52,575 nt of DNA from Psychromonas sp. (GCA_013619145.1 JABXKR010000302.1:1-52575); one strand, 5' to 3'; positions 1-9,500 are shown, counted from the first letter of the stretch. Notes: generated by a model not told the origin, from the letters alone. Numbers and translations are program-made.

Positions 1-218
1 TTATAAATGAGGTTATCGCTTAATTGCACGCCTTCAATATTTTCAGAAAGCGTTATTTCCCCGGAAAGATTTGGGCTGATAGATAAATAATCACAAATAT
101 CGATAAATTGAAATAGAGTTTGTAGTTCATGATATCCATCTTTACGCTGGCCGTTGATATATAAAAATAGATTGAGTTTCGCGGGAGCAGGCCAGCGAAC
201 AGTCTCTGTTTTAATCAT
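1..218 (-). CDS. ispE: 4-diphosphocytidyl-2-C-methyl-D-erythritol kinase, 5' part (window edge)
   Basis: Only the first 72 codons lie in the window; the gene continues past the left edge. The visible N-terminus begins [20 protein letters not shown] and continues with [13 protein letters not shown], which is the start of the GHMP kinase IspE: PAPAKLNL supplies the substrate-binding beta strand. IspE phosphorylates CDP-methylerythritol in the MEP isoprenoid pathway in the cytoplasm. The start is the ATG at 216-218, preceded on the minus strand by GAGA-rich sequence. In many gammaproteobacteria ispE directly follows lolB; here lolB is about 8.5 kb upstream, with two redox genes in between. The reading is seen in the sequence; the function follows from the family. 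Confidence 0.92.
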   Translation of the reverse strand, partial: MIKTETVRWPAPAKLNLFLYINGQRKDGYHELQTLFQFIDICDYLSISPNLSGEITLSENIEGVQLSDNLIY

Positions 219-327
219 GCTTTCTCTCTTTATTAGTACGGGTAAGTTGTGCTTCTGTTGAGGGTTGAGAATAGTAGTGGCTTAGACTTTTTAAATACAG
301 TGTTTATCCTGTTTTTTTATATTGAAA

Positions 328-343
328 TACGATATTTATCGTA
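328..343. promoter_or_regulatory. Palindrome in the ispE upstream region
   Basis: The 16 bases form two 7-base arms, TACGATA and TATCGTA, around a TT spacer. They lie about 110 bases upstream of the ispE start, in a position suited to an operator. No regulator is recognised and chance is possible in AT-rich DNA. Confidence 0.25.
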
Positions 344-402
344 ATTTGCTCGTGGTAATGAAAGCAGATAGATTTTTTCAGCCCGCTCTAGCTTTTAGGT
401 TA

Positions 403-434
403 ACATCGCCAACCTGAGTTCAGGTTAGCGATGT
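403..434 (-). terminator. Hairpin after the Nfn-like gene
   Basis: Arms at 403-417 and 420-434 pair over 15 positions with a 2-base loop. The single C/A mismatch on the plus strand becomes a U-G pair in a minus-strand transcript, so the stem is complete only in the sense of the upstream operon. It has no clear T-tract. It probably marks the 3' end of the pyruvate oxidoreductase transcript and separates it from ispE. Confidence 0.5.
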
Positions 435-445
435 GTATACCCAAA

Positions 446-3190
446 CTACTCATCAATTAAGTGATGATCGATCTGGCTCTGATATTCTTGCGGTTTAAAT
501 TGACTAAACCGAGGTAAGAACTTATCCCAGTCGATAATATGACTGTTTATTTCAGGACCATCAATACAAGCATGCTTACGGATGAGTTTGCCATTTTCCA
601 TGACTGGCACCATACACGCACCGCACATTCCCGTTGCGTCCACCATGATGGAGTTAAGGCTGGCAATACATGCAACATTATAATCTAGCGTTAAATCACT
701 CACTGCCCGCATCATCATTGGTGGACCAATAGTGATAACTTCTGCAATAGGCTCTCCGACACTGTCTCGATTACTAATCAGCATCTCTTCGAGTGGCATG
801 GTGACAAAGCCTTTAATCCCCAAAGTACCATCGTTACTTGCATAAATGACTTCAAGTAGATCCGGGTATTGGCGACGTAAGGTTTCAACGCGACCGTCTT
901 CTTCTGTCCAGAAGCAAAAATCGAGACCTCTGAACCCTGTGATTAGGGTGACCTTGTTACCTATTTCAAGTTGCGCACGCATAATCGGGTATACAGCAGG
1001 TAAACCCACACCACCGGCGGTGAATATGACGCGCTGCTTTTCAGGATGTTTGACCATATGACTTGCCTGGCCAAGTGGACCTGCAATAGCAGCAAAACAG
1101 TCTCCCTCCTGCATCTGGTTGATGATTTTTGAGCTGCTGCCTAGGCCTTGGATGACCAGCACTATGGTGCCGTCTTCTCGGCTCCAGTCAGCAAGGGTTA
1201 ATGGTAGCAGTTCACCTTTATCATCGGCTAACACGCGGACAAACTGTCCGGCTTTGGCTGATTGTGCAATTAAGGGCGCTTTGATGGTGAATTCAACAAT
1301 GCCATCAGTTAACTGACTGCGTGTAACGATTTCCGCTGCTGTTTGTCCCAAGTCTGTATAGCGACTCGCTTGTTCAACAAGATTGCTAACTTCTTTGCTA
1401 TTGAAATGAAAATCCTGCATGATTTCTTGTGCTGCAGCTTGGCCGTCACCTGCGGCTTTAATCGCAGTAGAGCCGCCGCGGGTTGCATCACCACCACTGT
1501 AAATACCGCTTAACGAGGTTTGTTGTGAGCCTTTGTTGAGGAGTACAGTGCCCCATTTGGATGTTTCTAAATCGGGCTCTGCATCTTTCACAATTGGATT
1601 GGTGTTGTTACCGAGCGCCATGATGGCTAAATCAACCTGCATTAACTCAGTTTCACCCGTTGCCTGCGGGCGGCGACGGCCCGATTCATCCGGCTCACCC
1701 AATGCCATTACCTCGAGTTTAGTACTGGCAAGCTGATGGTTTTTGTCACCGTTAAACTCACAAGGAGAACGCAGCTCTTTAAGCATGATCCCTTCTTCAA
1801 GCGCATGGTGCAGTTCTTCAACGCGAGCAGGCATCTCCTGCTGGGTACGTCGATAGACAATCGTTACGTTAGCACCCAAACGGCATGCGGTACGCGCGGC
1901 ATCCATTGCGGTATTACCACCACCGATGATCATCACCTCTTTGCCTTTCACTTCAGGCAGTGGGGTTTCATACTCTGCTTCATTAGCATGCATCAGGTTA
2001 ACCCGGGTTAAAAACTCATTGGCCGACATGATATTGAGTAGATGTTCACCCGGTACATTCATAAAGCGAGGTAAACCAGCGCCTGTTCCCACAAATATCC
2101 GTGCAAAGCCTGCGCGTTTTAAGTCAGCAAGCGTGGCTGTTTTACCGACAATGTAGTTAGTCACAAAGCGGCCGCCAAGTTCTTTGATTTTGCCAACCAC
2201 ATCATCGATTAACTGATTCGGTAAACGGAACTCGGGAATACCATAACGCAGTACGCCACCGAGTGCGTGAAATGCTTCAAATACAGTGACGGGGTAACCC
2301 GCTTTAGCTAACAGGTAGGCGTTAATCAGCCCTGATGGACCTGAGCCTACGATAGCAACCGGCGGTTTAGTCGCTACAGCCCAAGGGTTGCACACTACGA
2401 CATTGTTTGCTGTTCCGTCATCTAACTCACGTTCCCGTTGTGGTAAGAACCATTCGAGTTGTCCGATTTCAATTGGACGTTCGTTAAGGGTACACACACC
2501 CTGGCACTGCAGTTCTTGAGGACAAACTCGCCCGGTTACATTCGGTAGCGGGTTGGCATCGCGAATAAGTTCAAAGGCGTCTTTAAACTTACCTTCACCC
2601 ATCAGATTCAATGCTTGAGGTATATGAATTTTTACCGGACAACCACCGTCATTTTCTCCGGTTGTCTCACCTTGTTTGTTACAGTGTGGAATACCGACTT
2701 CACAAGGGCTGTCTTCACATTGTTTGTCACGTAATACTTCTAGCCAGACAAACAGATCCACTTCCCGTAAACTGTACCCCAGCCCCATGTAACCAAGATA
2801 CCCCTGGTTAACCAGATCAAAGTCTCTGCGCCGTTCTTGTGCAGGACGGACATAAGGGGGAATATTGTTTTTCCCCGGCCATCCCTCAGATAAACCTTTA
2901 AACATAGGATATCGGGGGGATAGGTATTGATCTAGTCCTTGGATAAATGCACGTTTTTGTTTAAGCGGACTTCTCCATAAATAACGCTGTAAGGCTGTAC
3001 TAAGCTCATTATTTGCCAGTAACAATTCCCACAGTTTTTCTGTAAAGGCCGCGTTCAGCCGGCCCTGTTTGAGCATTTTCCGAATTGCCTGCTGGCTCTC
3101 TTCAATGATCATCTGCTGAAAGCGCAGCGGATCCTGCTCCATCCGCTGCATCAATAAGTCGCGCTGCGATTGAGATAATGTGGCAGTCAT
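446..3190 (-). CDS. Fused NfnB/NfnA-like NAD(P)H:ferredoxin oxidoreductase (GltD-type plus FNR-type)
   Basis: The 914-residue protein joins two enzymes. After an N-terminal extension of about 120 residues comes a GltD/NfnB-type part: cysteine clusters near 184 and 223-233 suited to Fe-S clusters, an FAD Rossmann motif at about 278-305 (VGSGPSGL), an NAD(P) Rossmann motif at about 419-448 (IGGGNTAMDAAR) and GGDATRGGSTA near 567-577. Residues from about 615 form a ferredoxin-NADP reductase-type module ending in a [2Fe-2S] site (Cys856, Cys859, Cys875, with Cys841 nearby) as in NfnA or SudB. Nfn enzymes couple reduced ferredoxin and NADH to NADP+ reduction. The gene starts 2 bases after the pyruvate:ferredoxin oxidoreductase gene, so it probably takes electrons from that enzyme's ferredoxin. 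Whether it bifurcates electrons is inference; a glutamate synthase small subunit is less likely because no large subunit is present. Confidence 0.8.
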   Translation of the reverse strand: MTATLSQSQRDLLMQRMEQDPLRFQQMIIEESQQAIRKMLKQGRLNAAFTEKLWELLLANNELSTALQRYLWRSPLKQKRAFIQGLDQYLSPRYPMFKGLSEGWPGKNNIPPYVRPAQERRRDFDLVNQGYLGYMGLGYSLREVDLFVWLEVLRDKQCEDSPCEVGIPHCNKQGETTGENDGGCPVKIHIPQALNLMGEGKFKDAFELIRDANPLPNVTGRVCPQELQCQGVCTLNERPIEIGQLEWFLPQRERELDDGTANNVVVCNPWAVATKPPVAIVGSGPSGLINAYLLAKAGYPVTVFEAFHALGGVLRYGIPEFRLPNQLIDDVVGKIKELGGRFVTNYIVGKTATLADLKRAGFARIFVGTGAGLPRFMNVPGEHLLNIMSANEFLTRVNLMHANEAEYETPLPEVKGKEVMIIGGGNTAMDAARTACRLGANVTIVYRRTQQEMPARVEELHHALEEGIMLKELRSPCEFNGDKNHQLASTKLEVMALGEPDESGRRRPQATGETELMQVDLAIMALGNNTNPIVKDAEPDLETSKWGTVLLNKGSQQTSLSGIYSGGDATRGGSTAIKAAGDGQAAAQEIMQDFHFNSKEVSNLVEQASRYTDLGQTAAEIVTRSQLTDGIVEFTIKAPLIAQSAKAGQFVRVLADDKGELLPLTLADWSREDGTIVLVIQGLGSSSKIINQMQEGDCFAAIAGPLGQASHMVKHPEKQRVIFTAGGVGLPAVYPIMRAQLEIGNKVTLITGFRGLDFCFWTEEDGRVETLRRQYPDLLEVIYASNDGTLGIKGFVTMPLEEMLISNRDSVGEPIAEVITIGPPMMMRAVSDLTLDYNVACIASLNSIMVDATGMCGACMVPVMENGKLIRKHACIDGPEINSHIIDWDKFLPRFSQFKPQEYQSQIDHHLIDE

Positions 3191-3192
3191 AA

Positions 3193-6100
3193 TTATACCT
3201 CCGCCGCGGCTGGCGCATTGAGGTGGATAATTTCAGCATCACACTCATCAGCGATACGAGCAGCCCGGCTAATCAATTCATCGGTTATTACGGTATTTTC
3301 CAGTGCGTCGGGGATAACGCGGCTGACGACTTTCGCGATACCGTTATCAACAATGGTGACTTTTTCAAATAATTCACCTAACTGCTGATAACAAGTTTTG
3401 CAGTCAGTACATTCGCCTTGTCTTTCATCCGTAATAACAACTAACGGTTTATCAGTGGATAATGCACTGACTGCTGATTGTACGGCTTCCACCTGAGTAA
3501 CTGGAATAGATTGCTCAGGTGAGAAAGCGCCTGTCGTCATCGCCAGTTCTGCTAAGCCATTGGCGATGCTATCGATCGCTTGTTCTTTGGCTTCGACAGC
3601 TTGTTGATAGCGTTGTTGCCATTGCTTAAGCTGCAGTTGGTAATCTTGCTCAATTTTCACAAGCTGTTGACCGCTGATGTACTGCAACATTCGCCAATTG
3701 TTTAAGCGTTCTTCTGTCAGGGCAATAATGGAATCAGAAACACGCAATTGGATTAAATGCTGCTGCTTATCTGTTGACCAGACAAATGGCACTTTCCCGA
3801 TGCGCTCTGATGCGCTTAGCGCAATGTAATCTGCCACCTCTACAAGCGATGCGTTGCTATCGAGCGGTTGGAAATGTTTCTTAAAGCGTCCTTCCTGCAA
3901 AGCAAAATCAGCAGGGGTAAATGGCACTTGTTTTAATTGGGTCATACCATCAGCGTCGGCATAAGTAATGGTTTGCGTTGCCCAGTCCTGCAGGACTTCA
4001 GGGTTTCCTTCTAATGAGAAGCGCTCTGCTAATGTTGCACCTTTACGCGGATCATGAATAAAAACAGGATTCATGCGACTTTCAACGGCCCATCGTGAAT
4101 GACGTGTACTGGCATCATCGGCAATACCGTGTTCACCCATGCATGGCGTATACACGTCAAACAAAGCAGGGGCATCTTGATAGTTCAAGTATTCCATCAA
4201 GCTGGACATGAAGTGACCCTGTAGTGCTGTTGAGGTTTGTACAACCATCACTTTCGGGTGGAAGGTAGCAATAATGCCTAACTCTTTACGCGCCTCTTCT
4301 TTACCGCTGTGCGTGGCGCCGAAACGACTAAGATCAGAGTCTTGAGCCGTGAAGCTTGAGGTCGACGCTTGACCACCAGTGTTAGAGTAACTACCGGTAT
4401 TAAGCACTACGACTTTAATTGGTGTCGATGTTGTCAGTAAGCGGGATAGTGCACCGAAACCAATATCGTAAGTTGCACCATCACCACCTATGCTGAATAC
4501 CGTTGGCAGTAACGCCAGTTCCTGAGCGGAAAGCTGTGTCCACTCAAGATAGCGCAGTTGCTTGTCATGGATTTGTGGATCATAGAGATCATCAATATCT
4601 AATTTTGCACTGCGGATGGCTTTAATTTGCGCAAGCTGATTGGCGACTTCACCTTCAAATAACCCCTTCGCAACAGCCGGTGTATCTTGGAACAGGCTAT
4701 TTACCCAGGGATCATTATAAGGATTTGACGGGAATGTTGATGCATAAACACTACTACAGCCTGTGGCGTTGGCAATAAGGGCATCAGAAGGACCGTTGCC
4801 CGTCGGGCCATGTTCAAAGTGGAATAGACGTTTGTCTAATGTTGCGATTGTTTGTTGGATACGCGCAGATCTGTCTGGATCGTTTTCATCAGACACCGTT
4901 GTAGTGAGCTTAACCTCTAACTGTGCAAGCAGATTTTCTAATTGCCTGATATGGGAATTATAGCGTTGTTGTTGTAGCGCGCGGTTTATCGATGTGACTA
5001 AACGTAGCGCGGTCACTTCACCACAGCCTCGACAAGCACCATGACCGGAACTCATTGCATAGTAATTATCACGATCGAGTAATAAGCGTTTCGCTTCACC
5101 ACTGGACTGGGTTGCCTGTTCGATAAAGCGAATCGGGGTGTTTGGCATTTCTGCTAAGGTGTTAAAACGTTGCTGCATCTGCGTGTTGAGTTCGCTGGTT
5201 TGGCGTACTTTTACAAGTGCTTTAGGGCCGCAAACCTCGACACATTCCATACAGCCGCTACATTTGCTTGGGTCAACAGCGACACTAAATAGCCCGCCCG
5301 ATCCCGGCAGTGCATTTTCCATGGCATCGAAAAAAGGTTTAGTGCGGCTCATTGGTATATTTTCAAGCATGACACAAACACTGGCTAGGTGTTGTTGCAC
5401 TGCTTGGTTATCAAATGTCATGTTATCGACAACTTTTGCCATGAGATCATGTAAAGTCGGCGTTTCTCCTTTAGCTGCACTGCGATATTGATGACGGATA
5501 GCATCACAAAGAGGGGGAACCTGTGCCTTAAGAAGTTCAAGTTGTGCTGGTGGCAGAGTAAGCTTGGCGATGGCGATGTTTAAAATATCGTGGAGTTCAT
5601 GCACGGCATTAGGAATTGCGCCGTCTGGACAGGCAATCGTACACTCCATACACCCCGTACATTTGTCAGCGTTGAATGAGGGGACATTTAAACGGAACAA
5701 GCCTTTATCTTTAGTTACAGCACTCGCAGGCGGCAGAAACATGCCTGAACCGGGAATAACAGGAGCTTCGCTGATGCTACCGTCGGCGTAGCTTTTACCG
5801 GCAATATTATCAAAGTAAGCCTGGTCGAATAAGCCACAGCTGGCGTTGCTGGCTTTATTGTGTTGTTTCTGTGTTGCTGCTGTTTCGATTGTTTCATTAT
5901 CAGTGAAGTCGGCGTAACACACTGCTTGTGTTGCTTGCACGCCATCCCGAATCACCGCCATATTACTGGCAACGACTTTTTCACCTTTCACGGCAAATTT
6001 CTTCTTAATTTGCCGTTCAATACGCTCTAGCATTTGCTGTGCATCAGCACCTTCAATCACCTGCTTGGCATGTCCGCACAAGGCACCAATAAAGGCAATG

Positions 6101-8202
6101 CCCATCATTCTAATTTCTAAGTCAGGCGTCGGCGCATGCTTACGCGCAACTTTAAAGGCATCGACGACATAAAAATTAATATTTTTCTCGCGTATGTATT
6201 GACGGGCACTTTGCGGTAGCTTTTGCCATGCCTGCTGCGGCGTATGGTGGGTTTGCAAAATAAAAGTGCCGTTTTCAGTCAGCCCTGCGAGTGGGTTGGT
6301 ATGCATGAACACCTTGTGATCTGGCGACAAGACAACCTCAATTTGCTGAAGTTCGGCGTTGGTAATTTTGATCGGCTCGGGTGACAGGGTTATGAAGAAA
6401 TTAGTCGGCGCGCCACTTTTTTCTGAACCGTATTTAGGCATTGACTTAGAATGTAAACCGAGTGCTCCAGCGAGAATGTCGGTGAGCAGTTTACCCGTTG
6501 CAATGGTGCCGTAACCACCAACAGAGTGGAAACGAATGCGCATTGCACTTTCCGGCAGCAAGTTCGGGTTTTCACCGGTTTCTAATGCCATCAGCTCGGT
6601 ATCTGGGTAAGCTTGACGCAGACGCTGTTGGCTATCGTTTAACTCTCCCGATGCTTGATGTGCAAAGAACTGACTACCTAAATAGAAAAAAGGTTTACTG
6701 TTTTGTGCAAACATATTTTCAAATGCAGCGATCAGATGACAAGGCTGTAAATCATGGCCGCCTAATCCAAAGATACCGGTATTGATTTGCGGTGGATTCG
6801 TGAGCGGCATAATGCCTTTGTGACGAAGGGTGACAGCATTTTCACTGGCTTTAAATAAAGCCCGTGAGACTCGTTCTGTAAGGCGCGTTTCATCACAACG
6901 CTCAAGAATGGTAACTGATTTTTTACCCGCTAGTTTTTCAATTAATTGTGCTTCAGGAAACGGGTGCAGTTGTTTAATGGAAATCACCCCCACTTTATGA
7001 CCTTGGCTGCGCAGATAACTGGCAACAGCTTCTGCATCATCAGTAACAGAGCCTAAACCAAGCAGCAGGTACTCTGCATCAGTGCACATAAATTCCATAA
7101 CCGGTTCATATTTACGCCCTGTTAATTGTGTGTACTCATTCATCGCTTGTTCGATAAACTGCGGTACATCACTCATAAAATGGGTACTATGATCGACGAT
7201 ACCAGCTTGATAATCGGGTTGATTCTGCACACCGCCGGTTAAGCCAGGATTGTGCGTGTCGACTAAAGCGGGCACGCGTTGACGACTGTCTTTTTGATAG
7301 GCATTTAGCCATGTGCGTCGCCATTTTTTTTGTAACTCTGCTGGAATGAACGCATTGCTTTCGCTAAGGCGCTCGCCATTACTATCAGCTTCTAACTGCT
7401 CACAATACTGGTCAATATAGTCCTTTAAAGCTTGGCACTTATCCGGCCAGAACTGATCCTGATATTTGTCAATAAACCGGGTGAGCTGCCATACTCGTCC
7501 TTTCGCACCATAAAGCATTCGTTGCGCTTCTGTTGGTGCTGCAATACGCGCGCTAGGGTCGCCGAGATAGTGTTTTAGCATTTCCGGCTCAGGCAGCATA
7601 ACTTGACTTTGAATGTGGCTGGTGGCAAAACCGTCCATCGTATTGGCGACAGGAATTAGAGAAAGGGCACTGACACGATAAGAGATGGCTGCTAAATCGG
7701 CCGCCTGTTGGGCGTTGCTGGCAAATAATGTGGTATAGCCGGCAGAGAGCAGGGCGTAGACATCATCATGGCCAGCCATGACGTTTAGTGAATGACGCGA
7801 GACAGATCGTGCTGCAACATGAAGTACAAACCCTGCCGCCTTTTTGCCAACCGTAACATAATGAGATTCTAAAGCGTAGAGGATACCCTGACTGGAAGAA
7901 GCATTGGAAATATATTTCCCACCAGTTAACGCGGCTCCTAATGCACCACTTTGTGCGGAGTGCTCACCTTCAGGCTCAAAGAAAAAGGGGTGCTCACCCC
8001 AAACATTGCATCCGCCTTGTGCACGGAATTCTTCATATAGTTCAGAAATTTCTGTCGATGGTGTAATTGGATAACCAATCACCCCACCGCAAACATGATC
8101 CATAACATGTGCAACCGCGCCATTACCATGAATAACAGTTGCTAACCCCGGGTATTGCGGAAAATCTTGTTGCTGCTTAGCTGATTTGGACAATAAAGAC
8201 AT
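3193..8202 (-). CDS. Pyruvate:ferredoxin (flavodoxin) oxidoreductase, very long fused form
   Basis: The enzyme oxidatively decarboxylates pyruvate to acetyl-CoA and reduces ferredoxin or flavodoxin. All parts of the 2-oxoacid oxidoreductase family are in one chain of 1669 residues: alpha domain (GYPITPSTEISE near 43-55), gamma domain (GYGTIATGKLL near 565-580), two ferredoxin-type CxxCxxCxxxC motifs near 846-857 and 978-990, and the TPP-binding beta domain (CRGCGE near 1051; GDGATYDIGFG near 1238). Common NifJ proteins are close to 1170 residues. The excess comes from an insertion after the first alpha segment, longer linkers, and a C-terminal region of about 170 residues holding a CTDCKTC cluster near 1596. 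The start is the ATG at 8200-8202 with AGGAG just upstream. It forms an operon with the Nfn-like gene. The exact 2-oxoacid substrate is inferred. Confidence 0.88.
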   Translation of the reverse strand: MSLLSKSAKQQQDFPQYPGLATVIHGNGAVAHVMDHVCGGVIGYPITPSTEISELYEEFRAQGGCNVWGEHPFFFEPEGEHSAQSGALGAALTGGKYISNASSSQGILYALESHYVTVGKKAAGFVLHVAARSVSRHSLNVMAGHDDVYALLSAGYTTLFASNAQQAADLAAISYRVSALSLIPVANTMDGFATSHIQSQVMLPEPEMLKHYLGDPSARIAAPTEAQRMLYGAKGRVWQLTRFIDKYQDQFWPDKCQALKDYIDQYCEQLEADSNGERLSESNAFIPAELQKKWRRTWLNAYQKDSRQRVPALVDTHNPGLTGGVQNQPDYQAGIVDHSTHFMSDVPQFIEQAMNEYTQLTGRKYEPVMEFMCTDAEYLLLGLGSVTDDAEAVASYLRSQGHKVGVISIKQLHPFPEAQLIEKLAGKKSVTILERCDETRLTERVSRALFKASENAVTLRHKGIMPLTNPPQINTGIFGLGGHDLQPCHLIAAFENMFAQNSKPFFYLGSQFFAHQASGELNDSQQRLRQAYPDTELMALETGENPNLLPESAMRIRFHSVGGYGTIATGKLLTDILAGALGLHSKSMPKYGSEKSGAPTNFFITLSPEPIKITNAELQQIEVVLSPDHKVFMHTNPLAGLTENGTFILQTHHTPQQAWQKLPQSARQYIREKNINFYVVDAFKVARKHAPTPDLEIRMMGIAFIGALCGHAKQVIEGADAQQMLERIERQIKKKFAVKGEKVVASNMAVIRDGVQATQAVCYADFTDNETIETAATQKQHNKASNASCGLFDQAYFDNIAGKSYADGSISEAPVIPGSGMFLPPASAVTKDKGLFRLNVPSFNADKCTGCMECTIACPDGAIPNAVHELHDILNIAIAKLTLPPAQLELLKAQVPPLCDAIRHQYRSAAKGETPTLHDLMAKVVDNMTFDNQAVQQHLASVCVMLENIPMSRTKPFFDAMENALPGSGGLFSVAVDPSKCSGCMECVEVCGPKALVKVRQTSELNTQMQQRFNTLAEMPNTPIRFIEQATQSSGEAKRLLLDRDNYYAMSSGHGACRGCGEVTALRLVTSINRALQQQRYNSHIRQLENLLAQLEVKLTTTVSDENDPDRSARIQQTIATLDKRLFHFEHGPTGNGPSDALIANATGCSSVYASTFPSNPYNDPWVNSLFQDTPAVAKGLFEGEVANQLAQIKAIRSAKLDIDDLYDPQIHDKQLRYLEWTQLSAQELALLPTVFSIGGDGATYDIGFGALSRLLTTSTPIKVVVLNTGSYSNTGGQASTSSFTAQDSDLSRFGATHSGKEEARKELGIIATFHPKVMVVQTSTALQGHFMSSLMEYLNYQDAPALFDVYTPCMGEHGIADDASTRHSRWAVESRMNPVFIHDPRKGATLAERFSLEGNPEVLQDWATQTITYADADGMTQLKQVPFTPADFALQEGRFKKHFQPLDSNASLVEVADYIALSASERIGKVPFVWSTDKQQHLIQLRVSDSIIALTEERLNNWRMLQYISGQQLVKIEQDYQLQLKQWQQRYQQAVEAKEQAIDSIANGLAELAMTTGAFSPEQSIPVTQVEAVQSAVSALSTDKPLVVITDERQGECTDCKTCYQQLGELFEKVTIVDNGIAKVVSRVIPDALENTVITDELISRAARIADECDAEIIHLNAPAAAEV

Positions 8203-8788
8203 GAGCTATTTCTCCTAGTATGTATTAGGCAAGCTAATTGGTCGATGACTTTGGCCAACAACATACAAATCACCATTAAATTCCGGCAGTTCAGGAACTT
8301 TAGGCGCGTATCTCAGCTTTAAACCATAACTGTTTGAAAAACAAAATGTGTGCCATTGAAATACTAGACTAGTGGCCAGCAGAAAATGCGCCGATCTTCA
8401 CAAAAAAAGACTTAAATTGCTTGTATTACAGATCTGATGATGGAGGTACTTGGAAGAAATTCTTTAACAGAAAAAACGGTTGCTCTTGTTCGCCAGAAAT
8501 TATACCAATTCCGTTAATTGGGAGATCTATTTAAGCGTGGGAAAAATGGATGAAAGCATCTATCTAGTAAGTTTTCTAGCTGGCAGAAGTGATTCCCAAA
8601 GCCAACCTTTGCTCGGGCTGCGTGATAGTCAACCGCAAGATGCATTAAGATTGATGAAACTTGCCCTGCAGCTAGTGGATCAAAAATGGGGTATATGAAG
8701 AGATTGCGACACGTAATACAAGCCATTTTACCCCTTATTGAAGGGATAACCCCGTGACGGGGGAGATTCGTTACTGGTAATGGCTTAC
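8203..8788. other. 586-base gene-poor gap between lolB and the pyruvate oxidoreductase gene
   Basis: The part next to the oxidoreductase start should hold its promoter and a long leader, but I cannot name a clear -10/-35 pair or an FNR box. An inverted repeat (CCAATT at 8505-8510, AATTGG at 8516-8521) and a short GC stem (CCCCG/CGGGG near 8750-8761) frame a block that is open on both strands. It includes a minus-strand reading of 92 codons (8514-8792) whose ATG overlaps the lolB stop as ATGA. Neither reading matches a family I know. The block may be a decayed insertion, which would fit the separation of lolB from ispE. Confidence 0.35.
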
Positions 8789-9391
8789 TCATTTCGCAGT
8801 GGGAATATTAACTTCCCACTGCGAAATGGCGAATTTTAAGCGTAAATCTAAACGTTTTAGTTGAAGTTTGTGCGGTAAATTGATCTGTTGCGTGGTTTTA
8901 TAATTACTGTATTCAATAGACCAGAGGGAATTTTTTCGATCCAGGCCAGATAAGCTAACGACTTGATTGTTTTCGCTAACCTGGTAACTGGCATCTCTGG
9001 GGTTACCTTTGATCCATTGCTGCAAAACATCAATTGGGATCACCAAACCAGATAATTGTTCAATTAAAGCTTCTGTATCTTCACCAAAAAAGAGATCGCC
9101 GTTATTATCGATAATTTCTGTACCAAATTGTGTTTTCTTCACATCTAAAACAGTCGAACCTAAAAAGGTTGTTAAAGTGATATGAAAGTTATTATCTGAT
9201 TGTAACCAATAGATGTTCAGGCTATGCCTCTCTTTTGGGGTAATGATCGCAAGCTTTCCTGTTAAAGCCCAGTCGGTTAAATTTTCTAACTGCTGTTGGT
9301 GGGTAAGCCAGGAGATACTTTGTGGTGCGGGTGTTTGTACACAACCAACAAGCACAAATGTAAAGAGGAGTATAAGAAAACCTGTTTTCAT
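8789..9391 (-). CDS. lolB: Outer-membrane lipoprotein receptor LolB
   Basis: The 200-residue protein has a lipoprotein signal peptide with lipobox LVGC (Cys17) and then the LolB pattern: WLTHQQQLENLTDWALTGKLAI, GSTVLDVKKTQ and the late NLPHKLQLKRLDLRLK strand. LolB takes lipoproteins from the periplasmic carrier LolA and inserts them into the outer membrane. The length fits the family (about 200 residues). The extreme C-terminus is encoded within a 16-bp inverted repeat, so its last residues may have been altered by a rearrangement. It is usually followed by ispE; here that link is interrupted. The identification rests on motifs and on ispE as the separated partner. Confidence 0.88.
   Translation of the reverse strand: MKTGFLILLFTFVLVGCVQTPAPQSISWLTHQQQLENLTDWALTGKLAIITPKERHSLNIYWLQSDNNFHITLTTFLGSTVLDVKKTQFGTEIIDNNGDLFFGEDTEALIEQLSGLVIPIDVLQQWIKGNPRDASYQVSENNQVVSLSGLDRKNSLWSIEYSNYKTTQQINLPHKLQLKRLDLRLKFAISQWEVNIPTAK
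8790..8828. repeat. Perfect 16-bp inverted repeat over the lolB stop codon
   Basis: Arms at 8790-8805 (CATTTCGCAGTGGGAA) and 8813-8828 are exact reverse complements with a 7-base loop. The distal arm encodes the last residues of LolB and the proximal arm includes its TGA. There is no T-tract. It could stall ribosomes or protect the mRNA 3' end, or mark the joint of an insertion. Confidence 0.75.
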
Positions 9392-9500
9392 AAATGTTAA
9401 ACCGATTATAAAAGAATGAATATTAACCGATAAATGAATAAATCGATAAACAATTATCTAAGTTGTTTGGATAGTCATTTAATGCTTAATGGAGGAGATC

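Noticed and set aside
446-3190. Annotation as glutamate synthase small subunit
   Set aside because: The N-terminal part is GltD-like, but the fused FNR-type module with a [2Fe-2S] site and the absence of a large subunit fit an Nfn/Sud-type reductase better.
8480-8698. 72-codon plus-strand reading in the gap after lolB
   Set aside because: No family pattern, no clear ribosome-binding site, and the opposite strand is open over the same stretch; more likely chance or decayed DNA.
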